Source of the DNA: Carallia brachiata
Taxonomy: Eukaryota; Streptophyta; Magnoliopsida; Malpighiales; Rhizophoraceae
DNA: 64,000 bases
Direction of reading: 5' to 3'
NCBI GenBank assembly: GCA_021464245.1
Contig: JADCRB010000090.1
Location: forward strand, 364,008 to 428,007
The notes under the pieces were generated by a model, which was not told the DNA's origin, did no database searches, and saw only the letters and a list, made by a program, of their open reading frames with translations. Shown one piece after another: positions 45,186 through 57,868 of this stretch (positions are counted from its first letter, which is position 1; every line of letters begins with the position of its first letter). The translations under genes were made by a program, and so were the position numbers.

Positions 45186-45985
45186 TGTAAAGCGTAAATT
45201 TCGAGTCTAAAAAATTAAACTCGAAAATACAAAAATAAATTACAAATAAAAATTGTAAAATAAAAGAAAATTTACGTGGGGTCGATCTCCGTAGATCCTC
45301 CGATTAGTGTTCCTTTTTTGACTCCGTCAATGCACGAGCTTGATCTTGACAGAAATAATTTCCACAGCTTTTTCTTGAACTGGGTAGACTGAACTGGATC
45401 TGATTTGGACGTTTTGACTACGGTTAAGAACCGCAGAGACCTAATCTGAGCCGATCTGGCTTAATTTCACCGAGGGTCGAAGGGACTTGTTCTCGGATGA
45501 GCTGCCTGGATTTTGCTGAGGGCCGTATGAGGCTTAATCCCAGCCGGATTTGTAGTAATTTGATATTTTTAGATCTATATTCTCATAAATTCAGATCTAG
45601 AGCGATCCGAGAATATAAATTAAAAATAACTTTAGAAATGGAAACAGCAAATTTTTTGGGCTTACCCCTGAAATATCTCTCAAAAAGGAGTTAGGAGAGT
45701 ATACTGCAGAGTAAAAGCACGTAAGAAAAGGAGAAATTTTCTTGAGAGATTTTCAAAATTTTCTTTTTCTCTCAAATTCTCTGAATTTTTCTGTTTACAG
45801 ATTTGCTGAATATGTTTTGAACTGGGGGGCAGGGGCCTATTTATAGGGTTCCTTTCCCATGTGAACATCACATGGGAAAGGAATCTTTTTAATTGAAAAT
45901 ATTTTTCAAAGTTGGCGTTGCCAACTTTGAAATCGGCAACGCCAATTTTGACTTTTTTTTTTTTTCTTTGAAAATGATGTTTACA
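45186..45985 (-). repeat. Tat-2 5' LTR
   Basis: Near-identical partner of 35663-36472. The promoter TATA box CTATAAATAG on the minus strand is at 45837-45846, downstream of the two hairpins on the element strand. Confidence 0.92.
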
Positions 45986-47340
45986 ATTCTCTTTCTTTTT
46001 CTCTTTTTCAAGCTTGAAGTCCAAAACCTGATCTAATTATCCAGCAAAACTCATTCCCAAATCAAGTCCTAATTGACAAACTAATATCATTGAGAGTTGT
46101 AGAAACACATTTAGGAAGTAATTTGAATAGGCTAAAGCTTATAGTGGAAAAATTGTCTCGACTACTAAATTTCTCTCTTTCGGTAAGCATTTCATATTTT
46201 TGTTCTAGGTTTAGTTTAATGGGCGATCAAATTGAGTGGCTACTCAATTTATTATTAAAGAAATAGAGAATGGAAAGAATTGGGTTTAATTGAGGCAAGA
46301 AGAAGAGAGTGGCAAGTTTCGGACAGTAAGTCCAGGTCTAAATTGACATACATTTAACTCCTAATTTACAGATAATTTGGACGTAAAAAGTTAGGAGAAG
46401 ATCCATGATGGAGTTATTTTCTATCAACAAAATTTCAAAATTTTGGGAGTAATACAAATAGGTGAATTGGTGGTCGAATACGAAATAGTTTCCTTGACAT
46501 TTGTTGTTGGGGAACATATATTACAGGATTTTCAATTAATTGCTGGTTTTAAAATTTGACATGAAATTAATACTAGACTAAGTAGACATGTAGTTTTATG
46601 TCCACAAAAAGTTTCAAGGTCAAATATGATCAGAAAATATTTTTTCAAATACCTTAACATGCTGTCACTTTTTAATATATTAGGTAACAGTCCGTATTTT
46701 AAACAATGAGAGTTTAGATTTGAGGGAAGAATGAGTAATCATACATTATAAAGTCCGAGGGGCGATTACATCAGTTACATTTACATTTTTCATTATGAAA
46801 ATCTCAATATTGATGTTTATATCTTTACTCGTATTTCATCTATGTTCGACAAAGGCCAGAATACGCTCTTCTTAGCTATGGTCGTGATGGGAGTTTTGTG
46901 TTTGATCTATGAATGGCTATAATATGTGCAATGTATTAGGTGTATTGTCTATATATTTATTTAAATTATTGCATGTTTAGTAGTAAGTAAAATGAGAATC
47001 ATTTTTGGAAATCCAGATAACTAACAAGTAATTGACTTAACAATTGTTTCTAAAATAATTAGAAACCATATATATATATATATATATATACTCTCATTTT
47101 ATCATGACATGATTGGTTAGTTTATGAGATTTTTAATGCCATTGAAAACTTCAAGGTACTTTTCAATTGACTTTTAGCTCCATTTGAGGAGAGCATATCA
47201 CATTTAGTTAATATTATTTTATTATTAGATATAAAAATTATAAGATGAAAAACCTCTTGGTGACTTATTATCTAAAGGAAAATATTTATATAATTAAAAT
47301 AAAGCTTTCAAAAAAGTTCAGAAATCTCCCACTTATTTTT
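45986..47340. other. Non-coding part of copy B after Tat-2
   Basis: Continues the match to copy A from about 21607. A (TA)n run lies at 47068-47091. No supported gene. Confidence 0.55.
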
Positions 47341-48621
47341 CAAATAAGCCAAGCCTTTGAAATCTTCCACTTATTTTTTACTGTTAATAGTTTGATGTTC
47401 ACACAGGCATTAGTTCAGGAAGCAAATAAGTTGAAAGATATATTGGCTATCTATGAAAGGGCATTGGATAGAAAGTTAAACTAAACAAGACTGAATTGTT
47501 GTTTAGCAAGAATGTCCACGATGATGTGAGGAGGCCTATACAAACCTACTTCAATGTAGCGGCAGTGAGGACCCAACAGAAGTACTTGGGGCTTCCAATG
47601 AGTATCAACTATTCAAAAAAGAAAGCAATTAGCCAAATCTTGGACAAAATAAGGTATTAGTCTGTGTGCAACCCAAGAAGGGGGTGAATTGGGTTTGTTT
47701 CGATTCTAGTCAGTCAGTGACCATTTCTATATGGTCGGCTAGGTATGGTCAATTAGAGGTTTGGTATAATCGGTCACACGCCTCATAGAAAATAACTCAA
47801 CTCCAAAATATTAGGGTGCAATAGTATAAACAATAATCAGAACTAAAAACACAACAGAAAATAAAAGAGTTTGAGAGAGAGAAAAGCGAGCACACGGATT
47901 TAATGCTAGTTCGGCCCAAACTTGGAGTATGTGTCCCATTCCCAAGGTTCTTCTCTTAAGATTTTCACTATCACTAAAACCTCTTTTTTTGGGGGGTGAT
48001 GATAAACCATTACAAGTTTCTAACCTTAGCTTCTTATAAGAACACGTTATTCTTTCAACAACACAAATCTCACTGGCTTTCACTTAGAACACACACACTT
48101 TCTTTTCTCTTTTCTTCACACTTTGAATTTCTCTCCTTGCACAATCTCAAATACAACGTTCAAGCCTCTATCCTTTTTGTAAATGCACACCTTTCTAACC
48201 TTAAAAGACACACTCTTATGGGAAAGAGAGTTAATACTAATCGTTGGACAATAATTCTCTACCATATAAAAAATTATTCCCAATAAGGAAACTTGACAGT
48301 TACACTGTTGTATCTTTAGTTATTGACTGTGGCTCGAGTTTGGTTGACCATAATATGTCTGACAGTTTGTCACCAACGAAAATTTGCTTCTTTGCACTCG
48401 ATCCACCTTGATCTCCATTAATACCTTACTTAAACAAGAAGCATAATACCATAAAACAAAAGATATAATGGTCAATCAACCAAAGTAATAGTTAACTACA
48501 GATAACCATATAGCAAAAGAAACATAATCAGTCATAGCAAAGTATCAGAGCAATAAGCAAAAGTATTAAAGCAGTAAATAGGGTCTATGATCGACCATAA
48601 CCAAACAGTGATTAGTCAGAA

Positions 48622-49797
48622 CTAAGGTAGAAACAAAGTGCAAGAAATAAAAATGCAAAATGCAAACCCTAGTCCAAGAGTCATCATCAACCTCACTTCT
48701 CGCCATTTTCCATTATCAAAAACTCTAGTCAGTCTGCTTTCTTTTCTTCTTTGACTGGACATCCACTTCCATACCATGAACTTGTTGAAGCAACTTGAGA
48801 ATGACACCAGTGATACCTTGGAAGATTTCATAAAATAGTGGACTTCTACCTTGAAAACATTCAGGCTGGCACTGAGTTCATCCACTTTATTTTGTAGAGT
48901 AGCAATTTTCTATAAGATAGGTATAGAATCCTCTCTAACTCTTGTGGAAAAGGACGAACTAGGAAGGGTCGTGTGAGATACTTAATCAGATATGGACTCT
49001 TTAGAAGGCACAAACCAAATATCTTTGTTTTCCTTCAGCTTCATTTGCCTTAGAGTAGTGGTGCTAATAGTTCTGTCCTTGGTGAAAAGGACAGCGGTTT
49101 TACCCATGGTATGCACACCTAACTTCAATAGTAGACTTCTAAGTTGCATACCATAGGAAAGATATTTTAGATTCTCATTCTTTACCTTTCCAATTAGCTT
49201 CATCATAAACTTAGGAAGACTAAAACATGCTTTCTTTAAGACAAAAGTCAGAATGCACACATCAACAAAAGTAAGATGATCATAATACGTACCTCGAGGA
49301 TTGATGTTACAAGAGATCAATCGCTGAATAGCTCATGACTTGAGTGGCAATGAAGAGGTAGCAGTGGGCTTTTTGATCATCTCTTTCGCATTCTCACCTT
49401 CACCTTCGAAAATGGTAAGGATCTGTTCATGAGCACTATAACTTTCGGTTATCCATGGTTCTTCTACTTCAACAACATCACCTCCAAGCGTTATGTCTAA
49501 CTTCTCCAAAATCAACTTGGGTGTGATTTTGATCTCCTTACCATTCACATAAGATGTAAGTTCTGAAAAGTCATCATCAATCTCTATATTCACAAAAAAA
49601 AATTGAATCATCATTGGATAGTAGTCACAACTAGAAGTCAAGAACGTGTCCCATTTTTGAAACACAAAGTCATCTAAGAAACCATTCATCTCAAAGTTTG
49701 CATATGACTCTATCTGCAATGGTCTACCAACATATATAAGCTTGTGCATGTATTTAGCAATAAATTCCTTTGCAATAGCCTTAGTTTTGAATTTCAT
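48622..49797 (-). pseudogene. Putative plant transposon protein domain (Transposase_32-like), broken
   Basis: Frame 49797-49333 reads AIAKEFIAKYMHKLIYVGRP, then YYPMMIQFFFVNI and SYVNGKEIKITPKLILEKLD. Frame 49320-48982 continues with CFSLPKFMMKLIGKV and YLSYGMQLRSLLLKLGVHT. These follow the order of the conserved plant transposon-associated domain: a V-RGK-like strand, then an LPYGM-L-LF-HFGV helix. A last frame (48885-48622) may be its C-terminal tail. Stops at about 49330 and 48960 break it. Role unknown. Confidence 0.5.
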
Positions 49798-50445
49798 ATG
49801 GCATTACCTTTGAGGTGTTAGCTAATCAAAAGCAAGAGCTGATTGACCAGGGACTACTTTTGTCTAAGTTGTTGCTGGTGATGACTAACTAGCTGAAACT
49901 GTCTGATCAGTGGTAGCTACTGGTGGATTAGTCGATACATCAATCTGATCAGGAGCTAATAGAGCAGACTTAGATTACTAGGATTTTGTTGGAGATGAAT
50001 TGGTAGGAGCAACTTCAATGGTTCATTTCTTCATCTTTCTAAATGATGGCTACTCTGGCTTTGTGGTTTTCCGAACCAGAGGAGGATCAGAAATTGGTAA
50101 CCTGTCTTGTGGCTGAAACATAGCAAAAACCCTTCATCGATGAGCAGAGGAGTGAGTTGTGTCGAGTTAGGGGCTTCTTCGACCACGAGATCTTTTCTTT
50201 TGCCAGAGATCACCTATCTTCTTGTAGACAGAAAAAAATGAAGACTTGGAAGAAGGGGTTTCAGATCCTTCAGAACCAAGAGGAAAGTGAGAGTTCAATA
50301 ACAACTTGCTTGCTAGCTAGCAACAACACTTCAGAGGAGGTGGCAACTAGGGTTTGGTTAGAAACCCTTGAATATCTCCTTACATAGGTGGCCTTTACTT
50401 TGCCCTTGGAAGTTGAATCTTTTGTCATAATTGGGGGATGTGTGA

Positions 50446-50500
<55 letters not shown>
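50446..50500. repeat. (AT)n(TG)n microsatellite
   Basis: A short AT run (50446-50456) and about 21 TG units (50457-50499). Confidence 0.95.
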
Positions 50501-50504
<4 letters not shown>

Positions 50505-52859
50505 TGTATGCATTATCTAGATAAGGATAGAAATAATTTTGAAAATTGAAATTGAAGGAGTATCCCTAAAAAAAAGGTGATTTGCATTTTTCAAAAACGG
50601 ATAGGGATAAGGAAAGTTTTGAAAAATTATTAATCAAGCTAGCAAGGAAGTGTTAATAAACTATGTTCTGCAGGAGATTCCTATTTAATTAATTAATTGT
50701 TCCAGTTCGCCAATATTGCTTATCATGAGATAACTCTTTTAATTAACAAATTTTGGTGGGGGATTATTGATTTTGCTTACAGGATGCATTAGACTTTATG
50801 GGAAAAAATGACTTTGCCAAAGCTAGTGCGTGGTTTGGGTTTTAGAGACTTTTGAGAGTTCAACCTCGCTATGATAGGGAAACAAGCATGGCACCTCATT
50901 TTTTACCTTACCTCCTTATTAGCATAGATATTAAAAGCTCGGCACTATAGAGGAAAGCCATTTTTAGAAGCTGAGTTGGGTACAAATCCCAGCTATACAT
51001 TGAGGAGCATATTGGAAGCTCGGTCTTTGGTAGGTAGAGGCCTCCAATGGTAGGTAGGAAATGGGGAGTTAACTCACTTCTGGGAGGATCCATGGCTTCC
51101 AGAGCAAAATGGCTTCTAAATACTTTCCCCGAGAATTCAAGATGACATATCTCATGTTGATTTGTTTGTTGACCTAGACACTAAAAGTAAGTGGATTAGA
51201 GCAATCAAGAATATGTTCATACCATTTGACTGTGCAAAAATTCTAAACATCCATATTAGCGATTGAGACATTCCAGATAAAATGGTGTGGCATTATAGTA
51301 AGACGAGTGAATACACTGTGAGAACGAGGTACGTATTGGCTTAGAAGAGAGTGGAATTTAGTGGAAGGAGCCCTTCTTCTAACAGATGTTTGAAGGCATG
51401 AAAGAGATTGTGGTCTTTGGAAGTTCCCTAGAAAATGAAATACTTTATCTGTAGAGCTCTTAAGAACCTGTTGACAGTAAATGCAACTTTAATCTCCCAA
51501 AAAATGAGGATTGATTTGCATTGTTCGTACTGTGGGGTTGAGGATGAGACAGTTAGCCCCGTTTTACTCTATTGTGATTGGGCAGCAAGTTTTTGGCTTC
51601 TTAGTCTGTTGGGCATCCAAACCTATAAGCTTGGCCATGTACCCTTTCATGAATGGATATGTGGGATATTTGAAGACAATAATAGGGTGTGTGCGGAGAT
51701 GGCTTGTGTAATGGCATGGGCCGTTTGGAACTGTAGAAGTTTATTTAACCACGAAGGGGTTTTGAGGCAACCTGACTAGGTGGTTACATAAGCAATGTCA
51801 ATTCTGGAAGAATATAAAAAGGTTCGAGAATTGTCCCCCCCAACCACAGGACTGGTGATAACAAAGCATTGGTAGCTCCCTCCGGCGGATTATGCTAAGA
51901 TTAACATTGATGCACCCTAGACAGCTAGCAAGGCAAGTATCAAGGCTGTTTGGAGAGATGAGAGGGCAAAACCACTATTTTTATTCTCTCAGTCATTTTC
52001 TGGATGTGCTTCGACAATAGTAGGGGAGTTGCTCGTAGTAAGGGATGCAATGCAGTGGGCAATAGTGGCATTATTGACTTCTATAATAATGGAAACTAAT
52101 TGTTGCCTTGCCCTACAGGCCATTCGTAACAAAGACCTCTGTTGGACATCTGAGGGAGTTTTAGCTGAAGATATTTGGACGATTTCTTCTCAGTTTCAAC
52201 ATATGCAGTTTGCTAACCTAAGTCGTGCATTAATAGTGTTGCCCATTCCTCAGCACAATAGTTTGTTATTAGCTACAATGAATCTTTGTCTTTTAGCTTT
52301 TGTTTAAACCATGTTTATGAGCTATTGAAAGAGGATGTAAAGCTACCTTTACATGAATAAAATAAGACATCTTCATGCTCAAAAAAAAAAAAATGAAGCT
52401 TACAAAAAAATAAATAAATAAAATATTTACTTGTTCGTAATTGTTATATTTTGTTGTATGTTAACCTTACAAACATATTTAAATTGAAATATGATTATTT
52501 GATCTTTAATGACCGAATAGGGTAGTAGCCAATGTGTACATCGTGATTATTTATGTGCTTGTTTTGTGCTTAGGCTGTGACGGGGAGATTATAGGCTGTG
52601 ATTGTTGGTTAACCTCAATGTGACATATTTATATATATTATATAGATATCATTGAATAGAAGTATTTGTCCACATTACTTCTCTCTCTTTATGCCCAAAA
52701 TTTTGCATATTGTATACATACGTAAATATACGGGTAGTACTCGATTGTGTTTTAACCTTTTTATATAGCGGAACATTATATTTTACTGTATTATTCTTAT
52801 CTGTTCACATCTTTCTCTCATATTGTACATATTATGACTACTTACTAGGTGGTTATACT

Positions 52860-53150
52860 TGTTGAAGATAGTCCCCCGATTATATTGGTAATATTCTGTC
52901 ATATTTGTTATCTCTATTTTCCTCCCTTTATCTGGATTGCTAGTTAGTTTTTGTAGTTCTTATCTGGTGGTTGTCAACAACTCAGTCTCTATCATGTGTA
53001 TAGAGTAAGCTTCTATAATTCTATTTTAGCAGTGCAATACACAACAATTTCACCTTCTAAAAAAATATCAATGGCGACTTTCACTCAAGGTTCTACTACA
53101 TCAGTTACTTATCAAAACCCAATGACAATCCAAAGTCAAATTCTCTCTCA
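52860..53150 (+). mobile_element. Copia 5' LTR and gag start, truncated (copy B)
   Basis: LTR 52860-53052 (193 bp) matches 25818-26010. The gag start ATG at about 53071 (MATFTQGSTT) follows. Similarity stops at about 53150, the right edge of the duplicated block. Confidence 0.75.
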
Positions 53151-53480
53151 GTGGTGACCAAAAAATATACACCCAAAATATACTTGGAAATAAGTATATT
53201 AAATATTTTGAACTTTAGATCTGCAACATCTCCCTTAATGGCGTCTAAGAAGTATGCGCCCAAAATACAAAAATGTAAGCAAGTGGAAAATGAGGATTTT
53301 GGCCAACTTGGTCCACCTGAGACCGATTCACAAGTCCGACCATTGAATAAGCCATTGACTGGATTTTAACCGATTTAGTCTTCCACCGAATTTCGTCTAC
53401 AATCTAGACCGGGCCTCAAATCCAGTCGCTGGACCAATTGATTCAACTGACTAAATGATCTGAGTTAGACAAAATTGGCT
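53151..53480. other. Junction DNA between copy B and partial copy C
   Basis: Contains loosely ACCGG-like words near 53320-53450. The 72-codon frame at 53151-53369 has no recognisable feature. Confidence 0.4.
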
Positions 53481-55699
53481 AGGGTGCTTGCTATGCATCG
53501 TGCAAGTGGATCTAGCCAAAAGCCATAGACCACCTTTCTTCTAATTTCAAAGATTCCTTGTATATCGAGTACCGTTACTTTTACACATTTATTTAATGAT
53601 AAATGTTGGTAGGCATAAAATTGAGTCAAAGGCTATTTAGAGAGGTATTAGGAAAAATATTTGAATTTATTTTTAAAAATCATGTTTTAGGATAACATTA
53701 TGTATATTTTAGAAAATACTAAACATGTTTAGATTTGAATTTTAAAAACATAAAATAAAATAATTTTTGACTGTTCTTTGTCTAATTTCTTTATTGATAT
53801 GCCAAAACTTTGGGGAAAAGTTTTTCACCAGGATGTAGCATCCGGATGCAACTTCCGGAGAAACCAACAAAGTACCACCGATTGTAATTTAAGTGTAGCC
53901 GTGTTGGTTTTTTCAGAGAAAAAAGTTACTTTGAATGAAAAAATATTTTTTTAACGTATATCAAATAAAATCTACATATTAAATTCTAAAGTAACACTCA
54001 TTTAATTTTATATTTTAATTTTATAATTTTTTATTTTTTTTTTTAATATTATTATCTTAAATTAATGATCGGTTGTATTTTTAAGTACTTACACTTTAAT
54101 TCGGAGGTATGGTCTGGATGCATGGTTCAGTGTTGTATTATCACTCGAAACTTTTTTTTCAAGAAAATTAAATTAAAAAAAGCTCTCAACTTTAGCTGAC
54201 ACTTTTTTTTTCTAAAATTTTTAGAATGTCATTCAATTGACACGTTACGTAAGTTGAATGCCGGAAATGGGTCCGATTAAGATTATCGTTGATCCAAAAC
54301 AAGACGGTCATCGCGGTTATATTCTATGGTCGACCGTATCAATGAAAGGAAAAAGATAGTTCGGTATCCGCATCCTGTGAGGTTGCAAAAAAAATTTAAT
54401 ATGAATTTTCGATACATAAAAATATATTTTTTAAAAAAAATTGGTTACATCGTTCGTACTATCTCACTTTCGCACACAAGTCATTAAACGTTTTCTTTTC
54501 AAAGGCATGTGCGTAGAATTTATTGTCTGCTGTTATCTTGTGGACCACTAATCCACCATAGACATCAGCCACAACTGCACAAGCAACGCCCTCATTGACT
54601 TGGAATTAATTGTCCATCGTACCAGCTCACTGGCCAACATTGTGTTCGGGAAGAAGAAAAGAAAGAAAAGCGGGAGAGAAAATTAATGCCAAAAGAAAGG
54701 ATTATTATATTTGGATGAAGTTTTAAAAATGTGCGAAGAAAATTTGTGACTCACTTTTTACTGGTTGGCCCACTAAATGTATTCTTTTTGAAATTAACAA
54801 AAAATTATTGATTTTTATACTATTTTTAGTAAATAATTTTAATATCTTTATTGTATACATATTGATATTATATATTATAAAGTACAAATTAATATTCTCA
54901 TACGCATCATTTTTTTACCACTCACTTTTCATATATTTTCAAATAAAAACTTTTGTTTTTCTCTTTCTCATTACTTTTTTCTAAACAAAGAAATGCTGAA
55001 AAATTATTTTACCTCATTTTCTTCCGTTCCACTTTCTTCTCCGCTTACTTTTTTGGTTCAAACACAGAATAAACGTCTTTCCTCTATCAAAAGAAAAAAA
55101 AACACAATTTGTACGTTTCGTTTATATCACGGAAAATATATTTTTCCCTTTCAGACAGAAAATGTGTGATAGAGGAGCCTGACCCAACCCAACAATCAGA
55201 CTTCTAGCACCAAAGAATAACAGATATAAAAAAAAAAAAATACTCTCCATGTTCTACAAATATTAATTCAATGAGGGTACCTTTATTTCTCCCCACTATC
55301 ACGATCATTTGGAAAAATTTGCAAGGCAATCCCCACCGGTCATGGCTTTATTCCTGATTATGACCGGGAAAGTCAGTCAATGGACTTTGCAATCTTCGTG
55401 GCAATGGTTCCACAATATCGTGTGCCCCACCACGAAATGGCGAGTCTTCGGGCAACCATCCGTACGCTTCACGCATCGGCATTTTTGCGCTAAACAAATC
55501 ACAGCTCTAAAATCACCTTATATATAATAAAATTATGTGGCTGTTAGGTGATTAAAATAAAAAAAACTTAGCTGTCAGGTATTATTATATAAATTAAAAT
55601 ATTATTTTATTTTTATTTAAAATTAAACTTTATAGTATATATATATATACTTCTGTGTGCATATGCGATCATTCCCACGCCAATCAGACCACAAGACAC
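53480..55699. repeat. Partial third copy (C): flank upstream of gene C
   Basis: 53490-54800 resembles copy A 19430-21000 and copy B 33500-35010 (GCATCGTGCAAGTGG, CGTTGATCCAAA, GACTTGGAATTAATTGTC). 55090-55500 resembles 28510-28930. A TATATATATATA stretch near 55638-55649 is the likely native TATA region of gene C. Confidence 0.65.
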
Positions 55700-56330
55700 T
55701 GTAAAGCGTAAATTTCGAGCCTAAAATAATTAAACTCGAAAATACAAAAGTAAATTACAAATAAAAATTGTAAAGTAAAAGAAAATTTACGTGGGGTCGA
55801 TCTCCGTAAATCCTCCGATTAGTGTTCCTTTTTTGACTCCGTCAAGGGCTGCACGAGCTTGATCTTGACAGAAATAATTTTCACCGCTTTTTCTTGAACT
55901 GGATAGACTGAAACTGTGTCTGATTTGGACGTTTTGACTACGGTTATGAACCGCAGAAATCTGATCTGAGCCGATCTGACTTAATTTCACCGAGGGTCGA
56001 ATGGACTTGTTCTTGGATGAGTTGCCTGGATTTTGCTGAGGGCCGTATGAGGCTTAATCCCAGCCAGATTTGTAATATTTTGATTTTTTTTTTCTTTTTT
56101 TTTTTCGCTTCGCTGCCTATTCTGCGCTTTTTTTTTTTTTTTTCTTTTTTCTTCTTCTGCCTGCTTTTGCTGGCTCCCCTCTGCATTTCATTCAATTGGG
56201 GAGGCCATTTATAGGCCTCCCCCATGCCTGCCTGCCACCAACCAAATGGTTGGTGGCATTAATTAGGTTGGCGGCTACCAACCATATAATATATATTTTT
56301 TTTTTTTTTATAAAATTCGATTAGTTTACA
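55700..56330 (-). repeat. Tat-3 3' LTR
   Basis: Begins TGTAAAGCGTAAATTTCGAG and ends TTAGTTTACA. A hairpin GCCACCAACCA/TGGTTGGTGGC is at 56234-56257. The U3 half is unrelated to Tat-2. Confidence 0.92.
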
Positions 56331-56344
56331 AATGCCCCCACTTC
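56331..56344 (-). other. Tat-3 polypurine tract
   Basis: GAAGTGGGGGCATT on the minus strand beside the 3' LTR, identical to Tat-2. Confidence 0.8.
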
Positions 56345-56707
56345 AAGGGTCGGTAAGAAAGATTTTTTACAGAGATAATTCGAACCGAGTCTTGAAGTCT
56401 AGTTTGAAATTTGGAAAGTCCTGATGAACATTGAATCTTGGAGTCTTCTATCTTTGACCATGCCTGCTGTTGTTGGATCGCAATAGGAACCCGATACGAT
56501 CTTGAGAAAGTTAGCAGCCCAGCCAATATAAAAATTAACCTTCTGGCTCCAGGTGCATTCGAGCTTCCATAGCCCGCAAAGGATTTTTTATATGTCTTAA
56601 AGTTCCAGAGCTCTGGTGAGGATGATCCGGTAGGTAAAGAACTTGAACCTCCCCAAGAGGAAGGCCCAGCACTTCGGAACTTTAAGACCTGCGCACAGAG
56701 AGACGGG

Positions 56708-56980
56708 TTATGGTGATGATTCCCGAATCTGCTTCGACGTAAGGAGAGTAGTTGGAACTTCCCTGTACACGCTGCATTGTAGATCCAGGACGAAGCTTCT
56801 CGCTCGTGGTAGATGTGAACTAAGGAGAGTAGTTGGAACTCCATGACACCGATGGCGTTGGAGACTGAGTTTCGAGGGTTTTAGGGATCCCTCGAGAAGA
56901 CTACTCCTTCTTTTCTTAGCTCGTGCGCCTCCAACTTCTTGATCGAAGAACTTCCTGAGACAAGTGCAGAGACTAGCCAT
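56708..56980 (-). pseudogene. Conserved small ORF (Tat-3)
   Basis: The start MASLCTCLRKFFDQEV (ATG near 56980) reads on through a basic stretch, with a C-terminal part that differs from Tat-2 because of indels. It ends SKQIRESSP as in Tat-1. A longer frame upstream (to 57238) reads through non-coding DNA. Function unknown. Confidence 0.4.
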
Positions 56981-57165
56981 TTTCTTTTGAGAAAGAAGAG
57001 CTGAGGGGTGAGTATTACAACTCGAGAATGCAAGATATATATACATACGATAAAGTTTTTTTTTTTTTTTTTTTGAAAAGTCAAAAAGAAGGTACGCAGA
57101 ATCGAGTAGGGTCCTCCACGTCCTTTTCTTGCATAAGAGACAAAAGAGGCAGCGGCTGACGCGTG

Positions 57166-57248
57166 TCACGAAAGTCGTTACCGTGTGTTGCAGAAGTCGT
57201 TGTCGTGTGCTGCAGAAGTCGTTACCGTGTGCTGCCAAAGTCGTTGCA
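57166..57248. repeat. 22-bp tandem repeat after the WOX ORF (Tat-3)
   Basis: Three AAGTCGTTACCGTGTGCTGC-type units and a partial one, as in Tat-2. Confidence 0.8.
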
Positions 57249-57267
57249 CCTTATCTTGTCGGTCGTC

Positions 57268-57868
57268 CTAACGGGGCCCGAGGCGCAGCTCCAAGTCAAG
57301 CTCGACCTCGTCTGGTGGGCCGATGATGTTGACGTCGCTTTCCGGCTGGTTGATGCTGCCGGAATATTCTGGAAAGAGAGGCAAATTTCGCCGGAATGAC
57401 TCCTTTCTGCTAGAAAAATTCCTCCTAGACTTAAGTACTAGGAGGGATGAACCCTTGGCTGACTCCGTAAGACCACCAGGACCAGCATGCATGCTCCCAT
57501 GGGCTACGGCTTTGATGATACCTGAGAGACCATTGCAGTGGAGAACTCGGACCTGCTTCATTTGAGGGCGAAGTGTACCGGTGGGATCTACCATCGGAAC
57601 GCAGACTGTTCTTTGGAAAAATCAGCTCTCAGTGCTGGTTTCTTCCTGCTTCTCCGATTCTGGAACCAATAAAACACATTTTTTCCTTCGATTGCCCCGA
57701 GTGGGCGCAATCGTGAGACAAGTTGGTAAATCTGAGATGCATTAGGCATAATACCTCCATTGTTGTGGAAGACTTCCTCCAAATTTGCAGTTGTGCCATG
57801 GTTGGTTGCCACCTTGTGCGGGGTGACCTTTCTTCTCCCTTGTCTTGAGGTTCTGCAACTGGTTCCAT
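57268..57868 (-). pseudogene. WUSCHEL/WOX-type homeobox ORF captured in Tat-3
   Basis: ATG 57868 to TAG 57268. A 1-nt loss near 57782 in helix 1 shifts the frame. After it the homeodomain is open through GGIMPNASQIYQLVSRLRP and IEGKNVFYWFQNRRSR, the best-preserved recognition helix of the three copies. An indel near 57600, shared with Tat-2, and a further local one break the middle. The C-terminal frame has NLPLFPEYSG (WUS box, one residue off) and keeps an intact EAR-type LDLELRLG tail just before the stop. The Tat-2 copy is broken at different homeodomain and tail positions. Confidence 0.85.

Larger units (their letters stand above)
35663..45985 (-). mobile_element. Tat-2: young, near-complete Ty3/gypsy (Tat-type) element with WOX ORF
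   Basis: A 10,323-bp element with LTRs of 810 and 800 bp that differ by only a few bases and short indels. The flanks are CTTCT and ATTCT, one mismatch from a 5-bp duplication. The empty site is copy A near 21600-21610. Minus-strand order: LTR, primer-binding site, gag, protease, RT, RNase H, archaeal-type RNase H, integrase, WOX ORF, small ORF, polypurine tract, LTR. The extra RNase H places it in the Tat branch. All coding domains are recognisable, but several 1-nt frameshifts break gag, RT, integrase and WOX. Confidence 0.93.
47660..50600 (-). mobile_element. Degenerate LTR-type element nested in the LINE (copy B)
   Basis: Starts TGTGTGCAACCCAAGAAGG. Its first 0.8 kb matches 23322-24290 and has the look of a copia LTR. 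The rest holds minus-strand frames of a plant transposon-associated protein. The right boundary is uncertain; a (AT)n(TG)n microsatellite and about 100 bp of unassigned DNA precede the resumed LINE. Confidence 0.5.
47340..52375 (+). pseudogene. LINE remnant, copy B, split by an older element
   Basis: The RT block near 47340-47640 has lost its catalytic FADD (the copy reads F-T-V-N), while copy A keeps it. After the insertion at about 47660-50600 the LINE resumes with REVLIN-type and LVRGLGFRDF-type words, then a zf-RVT-like region (IFICRALKNLL region, DETVSPVLLYCDW) and RNase H-like words (SIIMETNCCLALQAI). The end near 52375 is A-rich. Many stops; dead. Confidence 0.72.
30643..53150. repeat. 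Segmental duplication, copy B
   Basis: Direct-orientation counterpart of 7822-26112. It lacks Tat-1 (empty site about 33195-33205) and instead carries Tat-2 at 35663-45985. Its LINE and the element nested in it are more complete than in copy A. It ends inside the copia gag start at about 53150. Confidence 0.85.

Noticed and set aside
53151..53369. 72-codon plus-strand frame at the copy B edge
   Set aside because: No motif, no second copy, ordinary length for chance in this sequence.
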